The notes below the pieces were generated by a model that did not search any database, was not told the DNA's origin, and saw nothing but the letters and a program-made list of their open reading frames with translations. From NCBI GenBank assembly GCA_020429545.1, contig JAGQLF010000011.1, positions 1-20,992 of the forward strand: a stretch of 20,992 nt of DNA, written 5' to 3'. Shown here piece after piece: positions 1 through 6,171 of the stretch (the stretch's first letter is position 1; each line of letters opens with the position of its first letter). Origin of the DNA: Candidatus Dojkabacteria bacterium. GTDB lineage: Bacteria; Patescibacteriota; Dojkabacteria; J137. The position numbers were made by a program, and so were the translations under genes.

Positions 1-14
1 TAGTCGGGACCGGA

Positions 15-88
15 TGAGGTCTTGACCTCACCTTTCTTCCAAGTTCATTTCATTCACTTGGAATTCATCCTCTCCTATAAGGAGAGGA
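15..88. repeat. Three consecutive hairpins upstream of infB
   Basis: Three inverted repeats lie end to end: TGAGGTC/GACCTCA (15-21 with 24-30), TTCCAAG/CTTGGAA (37-43 with 57-63) and TCCTCTCC/GGAGAGGA (68-75 with 81-88). No convincing ORF covers 1-159. The block could be the 3' end and terminator region of the gene upstream (often nusA before infB, but that gene is outside the window), an infB leader structure, or a palindrome-rich repeat like the one at 17852-17985. No long U run follows any stem. Confidence 0.5.
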
Positions 89-159
89 AAGAAAGATCAT
101 CGTAAGATATGTCTATTTATGGTAGAATCACGTCGTAGAATATTTTTTGCACATAACAA

Positions 160-1719
160 ATGCCAAACAAATCTGAAAACAAAAATGTAAGACAACCAAT
201 CGTTGCTGTTATGGGTCATGTTGATCACGGAAAAACTACTTTTCTAGATTCAATTAGAGGTGCACGAGTAGCCGACAAAGAGTTCGGAGGAATTACTCAA
301 AACACTAGAGCTCATGAAGTAACTACAAAATCTGGTTTTAAAATTACATTTATTGATACTCCTGGTCACGAAGCTTTTAGTAGCATGAGAGAGCGTGGAG
401 CAAGAGTTACAGATTTTGTTCTACTTATGGTTGCTGCAGACGATGGTGTTCAACCACAAACAAAAGAATCTATTGAATTTGCGCATCAGAATAATGTTCC
501 AATTATTGTTGCTATAAACAAAGTGGATTTAGAAGGTGTTCAGCTTCAAAAGATTAAACAAGAATTAGCAAGTTACAAAGTAAATATTGAAGAGTACGGA
601 GGAGACGTAATGTGTTTTGAGATTTCAGCAAAAAACAAAGTTGGACTAGATGAACTTTTAGAAGGAATTGAACTAATGGCCGAAGTTAATGAACTAAAAC
701 CACACACTCCAAAAGAAGGTGTTATTGCAGAAGCTTTTGTTATGGAATCTAGCCTTGATAAGCATATTGGTTATGGTGCACTTGCGATTTTAAAATCTGG
801 AGAGCTTAAAGATAGATTTGTAGGAGTAACAAAAGATTCAATTTTCAAAGTTAGAGCATATTTAAATGAAGATGGAAAACCTGTACAAACAGTTAGCGAA
901 TCTCAACCATTTACGGTTATTGGCCTAAAAGATGATTTGCCAACTGGAGAAATTATAAACTTTGTTAAAGATGAAAAAGAAGCTAAAAAACTTCAAGACG
1001 ATCTAAAATCTGGAGTTATTACTGAAGATGAGCCGCAAGAAGTTGAAATGAATGCAGAATCTTTATTTGCACAATTACTAATGCAAAAAGAAGAAAAAGC
1101 ACAAGGACTTGAACAACAAGAACTAAATATTGTTTTAAGATGTTCTACTCAAGGTACTTTGGAAGCAGTTGAAGCAGAGCTTAAAAAACTAGCTACAGAA
1201 GAATCTAAAGTAACAGTTGTTCAAAAAGGAACAGGACCTATTTCTGAGGATGATTTAAATATGGCTAAAGTTGCAAAAGCTATTGTTATTAGCTTTCAAG
1301 TTGATGTACCAAACGCAATAATGACTAATGCAAGAAGAAACAAAGTTTTGGTTAGACACTACGAAATTATCTATGAACTAATTGATGAAATTGCAGATGT
1401 TCTTGATTCAATGGATCAACCACAAGAAGAAATTGTAGATATGGCGACTGCCGAAGTACTGCAAGTGTTTACCCTATCTAATGGAGATCAAGTTGCTGGT
1501 TGTAGAGTTACTGATGGTAAGTTTGTTAAAGGATATAAAATTAGAGCAGAGAGAGGAGAGACTGAGCTTGGAGAAGCAAAAGTAACTTCTATTAGACAAG
1601 GTAAAAATGAGGTAAAAGAAATGAAAAAAGGAAATGAATGTGGTTTACTTCTAAACCCTGGAATTGCCGACCTACAAGAAGGTGATAAGGTTATTGCCTT
1701 TAGAGTTGAAAAATATTAA
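160..1719 (+). CDS. infB: Translation initiation factor IF-2, minimal form
   Basis: GTPase that brings initiator fMet-tRNA to the 30S subunit and promotes 50S joining. The G domain starts almost at once: G1 GHVDHGKTT at residues 19-27, switch I GGIT at 43-46, G3 DTPGH at 66-70, G4 NKVD at 120-123. It is followed by domain II, a domain III region near 300-390 and the C-terminal tRNA-binding barrel (about 430-519). At 519 aa it lacks the IF2N and linker regions that make E. coli IF2 890 aa long. The switch I stretch reads QNTRAH where bacterial IF2 nearly always has QHIGAY. No Shine-Dalgarno is visible; TAGAAT at 135-140 is a possible -10 about 19 nt before the ATG. A terminator follows directly. 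Identity is secure. Confidence 0.97.
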   Translation: MPNKSENKNVRQPIVAVMGHVDHGKTTFLDSIRGARVADKEFGGITQNTRAHEVTTKSGFKITFIDTPGHEAFSSMRERGARVTDFVLLMVAADDGVQPQTKESIEFAHQNNVPIIVAINKVDLEGVQLQKIKQELASYKVNIEEYGGDVMCFEISAKNKVGLDELLEGIELMAEVNELKPHTPKEGVIAEAFVMESSLDKHIGYGALAILKSGELKDRFVGVTKDSIFKVRAYLNEDGKPVQTVSESQPFTVIGLKDDLPTGEIINFVKDEKEAKKLQDDLKSGVITEDEPQEVEMNAESLFAQLLMQKEEKAQGLEQQELNIVLRCSTQGTLEAVEAELKKLATEESKVTVVQKGTGPISEDDLNMAKVAKAIVISFQVDVPNAIMTNARRNKVLVRHYEIIYELIDEIADVLDSMDQPQEEIVDMATAEVLQVFTLSNGDQVAGCRVTDGKFVKGYKIRAERGETELGEAKVTSIRQGKNEVKEMKKGNECGLLLNPGIADLQEGDKVIAFRVEKY

Positions 1720-1720
1720 A

Positions 1721-1761
1721 TAGCCACTAGCTTCTAGCTACTGGCTACTGGCTTTTTAATT
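1721..1761. terminator. Terminator between infB and the convergent gene
   Basis: An 11-bp stem with one central mismatch (1721-1731 with 1737-1747, loop TTCTA) is followed by a partial repeat of the right arm and a T run at 1753-1757. It starts one base after the infB stop and ends at the stop codon of the minus-strand gene, so it most likely ends infB transcription. Confidence 0.7.
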
Positions 1762-2192
1762 TATGCTTCAACTAATCTTCTTAGATCTATACCAAAATTT
1801 CTTGCACTTTCTAAAGCGGCAGCATTCTTTTCATTAAATTTCTTTGTTCTTTCGCTTAGATTTGTCTCAATTGGTATATCTGATTTTATTGGTATTACAG
1901 CTCTGTTACTTCCATCTAAAAGTATAGCTGCGCTATCTCCATTAACAAGAAGTGAATATTGTTGTGGTATTCCATTAATACTAGCAAAATACCCTACATT
2001 TGTAGCTATACCCATACCTCCTAATATTTCTGCACCCAATAAACAACGATTGAATGTCGCTTGATCAGTATCTCCACTCAAACTAATTCTTTTCGCAACA
2101 TAACTAGAGACTTCCTCTAGTTGAGGACCACTTATTAGATGGGAAATATCTGCTGTTTCGTATTGATAATCTTCTTTAGATTCAATTTCCAT
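1761..2192 (-). CDS. Hypothetical protein, 143 aa
   Basis: I do not recognise this protein. It is acidic at the N-terminus, has a Gly-rich hydrophobic stretch GAEILGGMGIATNVGYFASI near residues 53-72, and ends in a charged, probably helical tail (about 112-143). There is no signal peptide, clear membrane helix or Cys motif; the central part, which alternates short hydrophobic strands (QYSLLVNG, SAAILLDG, AVIPI), suggests a small alpha/beta domain. It stands alone, convergent with infB. An AT-rich TAATAA lies 7 nt upstream of the ATG on the minus strand and could be a -10 box for a leaderless message. That the frame is coding is likely; function is unknown. Confidence 0.65.
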   Translation of the reverse strand: MEIESKEDYQYETADISHLISGPQLEEVSSYVAKRISLSGDTDQATFNRCLLGAEILGGMGIATNVGYFASINGIPQQYSLLVNGDSAAILLDGSNRAVIPIKSDIPIETNLSERTKKFNEKNAAALESARNFGIDLRRLVEA

Positions 2193-2232
2193 AAAATTAT
2201 TATTAAAAATACTATATATTGTGTTTTTAAGT

Positions 2233-2343
2233 ATGCAAAAAACACAATTTAATGTAAACGATAATCTAGATAGAATTTTTCTAACTAACTTATATCCAAA
2301 TTTACGAAGTAGAGAAATGAGAAAAGAAGAAACCCTCTTTTAA
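2233..2343 (+). CDS. Possible 36-aa small protein or leader peptide
   Basis: An ATG at 2233 opens a 36-codon frame, starting MQKTQFNV and ending REMRKEETLF, with its TAA at 2341-2343 inside a strong hairpin (2330-2352). The peptide is charged and hydrophilic with no run of one amino acid. The pairing of a short frame with a hairpin over its stop could mean a tiny gene with its own terminator or a leader peptide for the downstream methyltransferase-like gene (start 2434). A TATATT at 2215-2220 could be the -10. It may equally be chance in a 241-bp intergenic region. Confidence 0.3.
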   Translation: MQKTQFNVNDNLDRIFLTNLYPNLRSREMRKEETLF

Positions 2344-2352
2344 AGAGGGTTT
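2330..2352. terminator. Strong hairpin, probable terminator
   Basis: A near-perfect stem AAACCCTCTTT (2330-2340) pairs with AAAGAGGGTTT (2342-2352) around a very tight loop. The T run after it is short (TTT) on the plus strand and broken (TTTCTTCTTTT) on the minus strand, so it may work in either direction or be a leader structure. Confidence 0.5.
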
Positions 2353-2433
2353 AGCTATGTTGTACTAAATTTTTAAAAACCGTTGATTTTATTAACTATA
2401 GGTTTTATTATTCTGAACTTATTTTAAATAATC

Positions 2434-3144
2434 ATGGATACTGACCAAATATTCTTTACACCTGGATCTAACCAATATACCATTGGGCAAGAATGGCATA
2501 CTGATAAAAATAAAAACGTTCTACCTGTTTTAAACGAGTTAGCCTTAGCACTAAGTTCACAAAATTTAGATATTAGTAAAGTTCATATTTGCGAAGTAGG
2601 GCAGTCTGCTCTAGTTGAAGTTCTAAGACAAAATCTCCCTCAAATTAAAATCATAACCAACGACATCAGTGCAGATGTTCCCAGTCCTGGGATTGTACAT
2701 TATAAGGCTGATTCAAATGACTTACTCCGGCTACATCCTAGCTTAGAGAAAAATTTTGATGCAGTGTTTAGTGAATATGGCCTATTGTGGTATGCATGGA
2801 GACATGCTAACGCTGGTCTTATGAAAGAGCCTTTTGAATTGAGAACCGACACAATTATTGATGAAATAAATAGGTTAAAAAGTTTTTTGAAAGTAGGAGG
2901 TATATTGTTTATTGATGACTATGATTTAGAATATACAAATACCCCTTCTACAATCGCCAGTTTACAAGCATATTTGCAAGAAATTAAATTTATTCCTAAT
3001 TTACCTCAAGACGAGGTAGATACTTTATTCATAAAGCTAGATCTACATAGATACTATATAGAGACACCTGGCTTTAGAGCTTACAGACTAATTACCAAAC
3101 ATTCTTTATCTCTTCACTCCCTTCAAGCCAACGCTGAGCTTTAA
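2434..3144 (+). CDS. Class I SAM methyltransferase-like protein
   Basis: Probable Rossmann-fold methyltransferase of 236 aa. A strand-turn-helix, KVHICEVGQSALVEVL (about residues 49-64), sits where motif I would be but has EVGQSA instead of the usual glycine-rich loop. It is followed by an acidic strand end IITNDIS (about 73-79), a motif IV-like NFDAVFSEYGLLWY (about 109-122) and LKVGGILFIDDYD (about 150-162), the usual strand before the last helices. The weak motif I leaves SAM binding uncertain. Its last 53 bases overlap the 3' end of trxB on the other strand. The fold is a reasonable inference; the substrate is unknown. Confidence 0.6.
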   Translation: MDTDQIFFTPGSNQYTIGQEWHTDKNKNVLPVLNELALALSSQNLDISKVHICEVGQSALVEVLRQNLPQIKIITNDISADVPSPGIVHYKADSNDLLRLHPSLEKNFDAVFSEYGLLWYAWRHANAGLMKEPFELRTDTIIDEINRLKSFLKVGGILFIDDYDLEYTNTPSTIASLQAYLQEIKFIPNLPQDEVDTLFIKLDLHRYYIETPGFRAYRLITKHSLSLHSLQANAEL

Positions 3145-4057
3145 GAGCAGCCTTACATCCATCTGCAGCAGTTGTTATTGCTTGCTTATAAACATGATCT
3201 TGTATTTCACCAGCAACAAAGATTCCTGGAACATTTGTTTCTACATCGTTCATTGTTTTTACATATCCATTCTCATCTAAATCCAAAAGATCCGTTAAAA
3301 ATTGAGTAGATGGAATATGGCCAATAGCTAGAAACATTCCACTAACGTCTAAATTAGATTCTTTATTCTCTTTGTTATTAAATATTTTTAGCCCCGTTAC
3401 TGTTTCTTCACCTAAAACTTCTCTTACTTCTGTATTCCATAGCACTTCAATTTTTTCGTTCTTCAAAGCTCGCTCAGCCATAATCTTGCTTGCTCTAAAT
3501 TCTTCTCTTCTGTGAATAATATAAACTTTGCTTGCAAATCTAGTTAGAAATGTTGCTTCTTCCATAGCACTATCACCACCTCCAATTACTGCAACGACCT
3601 TTTCTTTATAAAAAGCTGCATCACATGTGGCACAAGTAGATACTCCTTTACCATAAAACTTATCTTCTCCTGGAATTCCGAGTTTCCTTGGTATTGAACC
3701 TGTTGCAAGAATTACAGATCTTGCTTGTATATCACCTTCTTTAGTTGATACTACTTTTATGCCATTTTCTTGTACAGAAATTTTTTCAGCATTTGCATAC
3801 TTTAAAATTGTTCCAAATTTCTCTGCTTGCTTAATCATTCCTAACATTAAATCTGGACCTTTAATTCCGTCTGGAAAACCAGGAAAGTTTTCTACTTCAG
3901 TTGTATTCATAAGTTGACCTCCCCATGTTTCGCCCATAAGAAGGATTGGACTTAGTCTTGCACGTGATGCATAAATTGCTGCTGTCAAACCTGCAGGCCC
4001 TGAACCTACTATAACTACGTCATTTATATTATTACCTTCTTTTTTCTGATCTTCCAT
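3092..4057 (-). CDS. trxB: Thioredoxin-disulfide reductase
   Basis: FAD- and NADPH-dependent reductase that passes electrons to thioredoxin, here encoded next door. The 321-aa protein has the FAD loop GSGPAG (18-23), the redox pair C142-A-T-C145, the NADPH loop GGGDSA (159-164) and the HRR motif (182-184) that reads the NADPH 2'-phosphate. The second FAD motif is GIFVAGE (278-284), with Glu in place of the usual Asp, a conservative change. Length is normal for the low-molecular-weight type. It is the third gene of csoR-trxA-trxB, separated from trxA by a 91-bp gap holding a long hairpin. Its 3' end overlaps the convergent gene by 53 bp. Confidence 0.96.
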   Translation of the reverse strand: MEDQKKEGNNINDVVIVGSGPAGLTAAIYASRARLSPILLMGETWGGQLMNTTEVENFPGFPDGIKGPDLMLGMIKQAEKFGTILKYANAEKISVQENGIKVVSTKEGDIQARSVILATGSIPRKLGIPGEDKFYGKGVSTCATCDAAFYKEKVVAVIGGGDSAMEEATFLTRFASKVYIIHRREEFRASKIMAERALKNEKIEVLWNTEVREVLGEETVTGLKIFNNKENKESNLDVSGMFLAIGHIPSTQFLTDLLDLDENGYVKTMNDVETNVPGIFVAGEIQDHVYKQAITTAADGCKAALKAQRWLEGSEEIKNVW

Positions 4058-4081
4058 TGTTTATATTTAATAAGTTAAGAA

Positions 4082-4139
4082 TGTAGAGAGTAGAAAAGTA
4101 GAAGAATAGATATGAGATTCTACTTTCTACTCATCTACA
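4082..4139. repeat. Long imperfect hairpin between trxA and trxB
   Basis: The arms at 4082-4103 and 4118-4139 are 22 nt each and pair almost fully, with one small bulge on each side and a 14-nt loop. They consist of degenerate GTAGA/TCTAC repeats. No U run follows on the minus strand, so it is unlikely to be a simple terminator. It may set the relative level of trxA and trxB as an RNA processing or stability element, or be a mobile palindrome. Confidence 0.6.
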
Positions 4140-4148
4140 ATCTACTCA

Positions 4149-4475
4149 CTATAGGTGTTTTTCTATCATTTGAACTAAAGTTGCTTTTGGCATTGCTCCA
4201 ACAATTCTATCTACTAATTTTCCATCCTTAAACATGATTAATGTAGGTATTCCTTGTACTCCAAATTTTGGAGGTGTCGCTGGATTTTCATCAACATTCA
4301 ATTTAACAATTTTGAGTTTTCCATCTAACTCAGTTGCAATTTCATCTAGAACTGGAGCAATCATTCTACAAGGTGTGCACCATTCTGCCCAAAAATCTAC
4401 AATAATTGCTCCTTGAGAAGTATCTTTATCAAAATCTGCATCGGTAGTATGCTTAATATTTGCATTATCTGACAT
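4149..4475 (-). CDS. trxA: Thioredoxin
   Basis: Small cytoplasmic dithiol protein that reduces protein disulfides and is recycled by TrxB. At 108 aa it is standard length, with active site W32-C33-T34-P35-C36 and cis-proline P77 in GIPT. The second active-site residue is Thr instead of the usual Gly, a change that can shift redox potential. There is no signal peptide. It starts 20 bp after the csoR stop and so belongs to the csoR operon, although a TATACT box 7 nt before the ATG could give it a second, leaderless message. Confidence 0.96.
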   Translation of the reverse strand: MSDNANIKHTTDADFDKDTSQGAIIVDFWAEWCTPCRMIAPVLDEIATELDGKLKIVKLNVDENPATPPKFGVQGIPTLIMFKDGKLVDRIVGAMPKATLVQMIEKHL

Positions 4476-4482
4476 TTAAAAA

Positions 4483-4488
4483 AGTATA
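4483..4488 (-). promoter_or_regulatory. Possible -10 box in front of trxA
   Basis: TATACT on the minus strand lies 7 nt before the trxA ATG, which would place the transcription start at or next to the start codon. No good -35 box is visible at the right distance inside csoR, so this is weak by itself. Confidence 0.35.
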
Positions 4489-4495
4489 AAAAATA

Positions 4496-4750
4496 TTATG
4501 TAATTTTGAAAAAGTTAGTAACTAACTCTTCAAATTTTTTCTGCTGAGATTCAACTTGCTCCTGAGAAAAACATGCACTGGACTCATTTTTTAAAAGATC
4601 CACTGCAAGCCTAGAGAGAGCAGCCCTAGCCGCTGAAATCTGATTAACTATTTCTGACACAGGTCTTCCGGAATCAATCATTTTACTAATTCCATTAACT
4701 TGCCCTGAAATTCTATTTATTTGTGAGTTAAACTTTTTGCAGTTATCCAT
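4496..4750 (-). CDS. CsoR/RcnR/CstR-family (DUF156) repressor
   Basis: Small all-helical DNA-binding repressor of 84 aa. Family signatures are QINRISGQVNGISKMID (10-26) and the helix QISAARAALSRLA (37-49). In the family the sensor site is built from a Cys near position 31, a His or Cys near 56-60 and a Cys near 60. Here the first is V31, there is no His in the 50-60 segment, and only C60 (plus an N-terminal C4) remains. Copper binding by the standard Cys-His-Cys site is therefore unlikely. Sensing of reactive sulfur or oxidants through C60 and C4 is possible but is inference. It is the first gene of csoR-trxA-trxB; a perfect operator sits in its promoter, implying autoregulation and control of the thioredoxin pair. 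Confidence 0.9.
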   Translation of the reverse strand: MDNCKKFNSQINRISGQVNGISKMIDSGRPVSEIVNQISAARAALSRLAVDLLKNESSACFSQEQVESQQKKFEELVTNFFKIT

Positions 4751-4754
4751 AACT

Positions 4755-4784
4755 AAATATACCCCCCAGGGGTATATTTGTCAA
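4755..4784 (-). promoter_or_regulatory. Sigma70 promoter with embedded CsoR-type operator
   Basis: On the minus strand TTGACA (4779-4784) and TATATT (4756-4761) are 17 bp apart, a near-ideal sigma70 promoter. An 11-bp perfect inverted repeat, AAATATACCCC/GGGGTATATTT (4755-4765 and 4769-4779), fills the spacer and covers the -10. The TACCCC-n-GGGGTA core is the known CsoR/CstR operator type. The -10 ends 5 nt before the csoR ATG, so the mRNA should be leaderless. The -35 overlaps the stop codon of the upstream MFS gene. Confidence 0.88.
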
Positions 4785-6052
4785 CTTGCAATAATTTCAT
4801 TTATCCTTTTTTCAGGAAGCCTTATCTTATTTGGAGATCGAAAATAAATAAACAAAGTCATAAGAAATATTAAGACCCCAAATAGTGAGAAAACATTTTC
4901 ATAAGATACATATTCTGCCAAAATACCAGCCAGTAGTGGTGCCACCACGTAAGCTAGAGAATTCATCATCCTTGATAAGCTCATAATATATATTTCAGAA
5001 TCATGGTTACGTTCAGCTAAATCTGAAAATTCTGAATCATTAAGTGGTCCAACAACGGAGATTGATATGCTCATTAAGCCTATAAATAATACTATTAGCT
5101 CTTTGTTTTGAAAGAATGATATTGGTATTAATAATAGTGCACTAATCATTAAAAACAATTGAGAGGACTTCATTTTATTATTATTTATTGGTCTATAGAT
5201 TATAAATGCAGTACCTAAGAGAATCCCTAAATTAAATAGAAATAAAATTATCCATCCATTTTCTGTACTACCTGTTAGCTCTTCCCCATAAATTCCACCT
5301 ATTGTCCAAAAGAGAGCTATTAAGGATGTATTAAAAAATCCAACAAGAAATACTGGAAGAATCTTACTTCCAAGAAGTTCAAACAGCGATATTTCTGTTA
5401 AAAACTTTATTGCAGTTCTTGCGTGACTTCTTATTTTTTTATTTCTTTCTTCAATCGCCTCCTGTCTAATTCTTAATATTAAAAAGTAGCAAATCAATAA
5501 TGCACATATCTGAATAGCTACTATGGAAACAGAAAAATACAATATGCTTTGTGCTAAAAGGAATGCTGCTAAAATTGGACTTAGTAATGCTGTAAACTGC
5601 CAAATTGCATAAATTATTCCCCAATCTTTTGTATAATCTGCCCTTTTTTCTTCCTCTACAAGAAAACTTTGCTCCGCAAAAGCCAAAAACTCAAAATAAA
5701 TTCCCCATATAACCGAACCAAGCATAAACATTAAAATAGATAGTGAATATGTACCTATATGAATAACAATAGGGTAGCCAATACTTACTATTATTCCTAA
5801 AATCATAAATTCTTTCCATGTAAATTTCTGAAAGAACTTTGGAATAATAAGATCCATTCCAATACCTATTACCGAAGAAACTGCCATAATAATTCCAAGC
5901 ATAATTGAAGATTGAACTTCGTTATTTACAATTATTGGAAAGCTATATGCCAAAATGCTATCTGCTAGTAATATGGCAAACAAAGGATAAAGAAATTTAA
6001 CAAAGTGACGATGTGAAGATTTATCTTTTCTGAATAAAATTTGTGATCTCAT
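4781..6052 (-). CDS. MFS-type membrane transporter
   Basis: A 423-aa polytopic protein with about 12 hydrophobic segments (roughly 20-38, 50-70, 80-98, 104-122, 148-168, 172-193, 230-252, 265-285, 298-313, 318-335, 360-378, 388-405) and a charged cytoplasmic loop between the two halves (about 195-225), the classic major facilitator layout. Its substrate cannot be told. It ends inside the csoR promoter, so any read-through would enter the redox operon. The operator at 4755-4779 lies after this gene and cannot control it directly. It is divergent from the 6172 gene across a 119-bp gap. Confidence 0.8.
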   Translation of the reverse strand: MRSQILFRKDKSSHRHFVKFLYPLFAILLADSILAYSFPIIVNNEVQSSIMLGIIMAVSSVIGIGMDLIIPKFFQKFTWKEFMILGIIVSIGYPIVIHIGTYSLSILMFMLGSVIWGIYFEFLAFAEQSFLVEEEKRADYTKDWGIIYAIWQFTALLSPILAAFLLAQSILYFSVSIVAIQICALLICYFLILRIRQEAIEERNKKIRSHARTAIKFLTEISLFELLGSKILPVFLVGFFNTSLIALFWTIGGIYGEELTGSTENGWIILFLFNLGILLGTAFIIYRPINNNKMKSSQLFLMISALLLIPISFFQNKELIVLFIGLMSISISVVGPLNDSEFSDLAERNHDSEIYIMSLSRMMNSLAYVVAPLLAGILAEYVSYENVFSLFGVLIFLMTLFIYFRSPNKIRLPEKRINEIIAS

Positions 6053-6084
6053 TTTTTTACTAGATAAAAATACGTTTTACAAAA

Positions 6085-6111
6085 TTGAACAAAAATCTAA
6101 AAATTGTTCAA
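6085..6111. promoter_or_regulatory. Inverted repeat TTGAACAA-n11-TTGTTCAA
   Basis: A perfect 8-bp inverted repeat (6085-6092 and 6104-6111) with an 11-bp AT-rich spacer lies between two divergent genes, 33 bp before the MFS start and 61 bp before the 6172 start. It could be an operator for a dimeric regulator controlling either gene. No matching regulator is encoded next to it. Confidence 0.35.
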
Positions 6112-6171
6112 ATATATTAGAATTAATTTCTCAAAATATGTAGAATGAGTCAATTAGTTTAAATTCTTTTT

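Noticed and set aside
68..100. GAGAGGAAAG resembling the start of an RNase P RNA core
   Set aside because: The following bases do not continue the conserved motif, and the sequence is fully explained as a hairpin arm.
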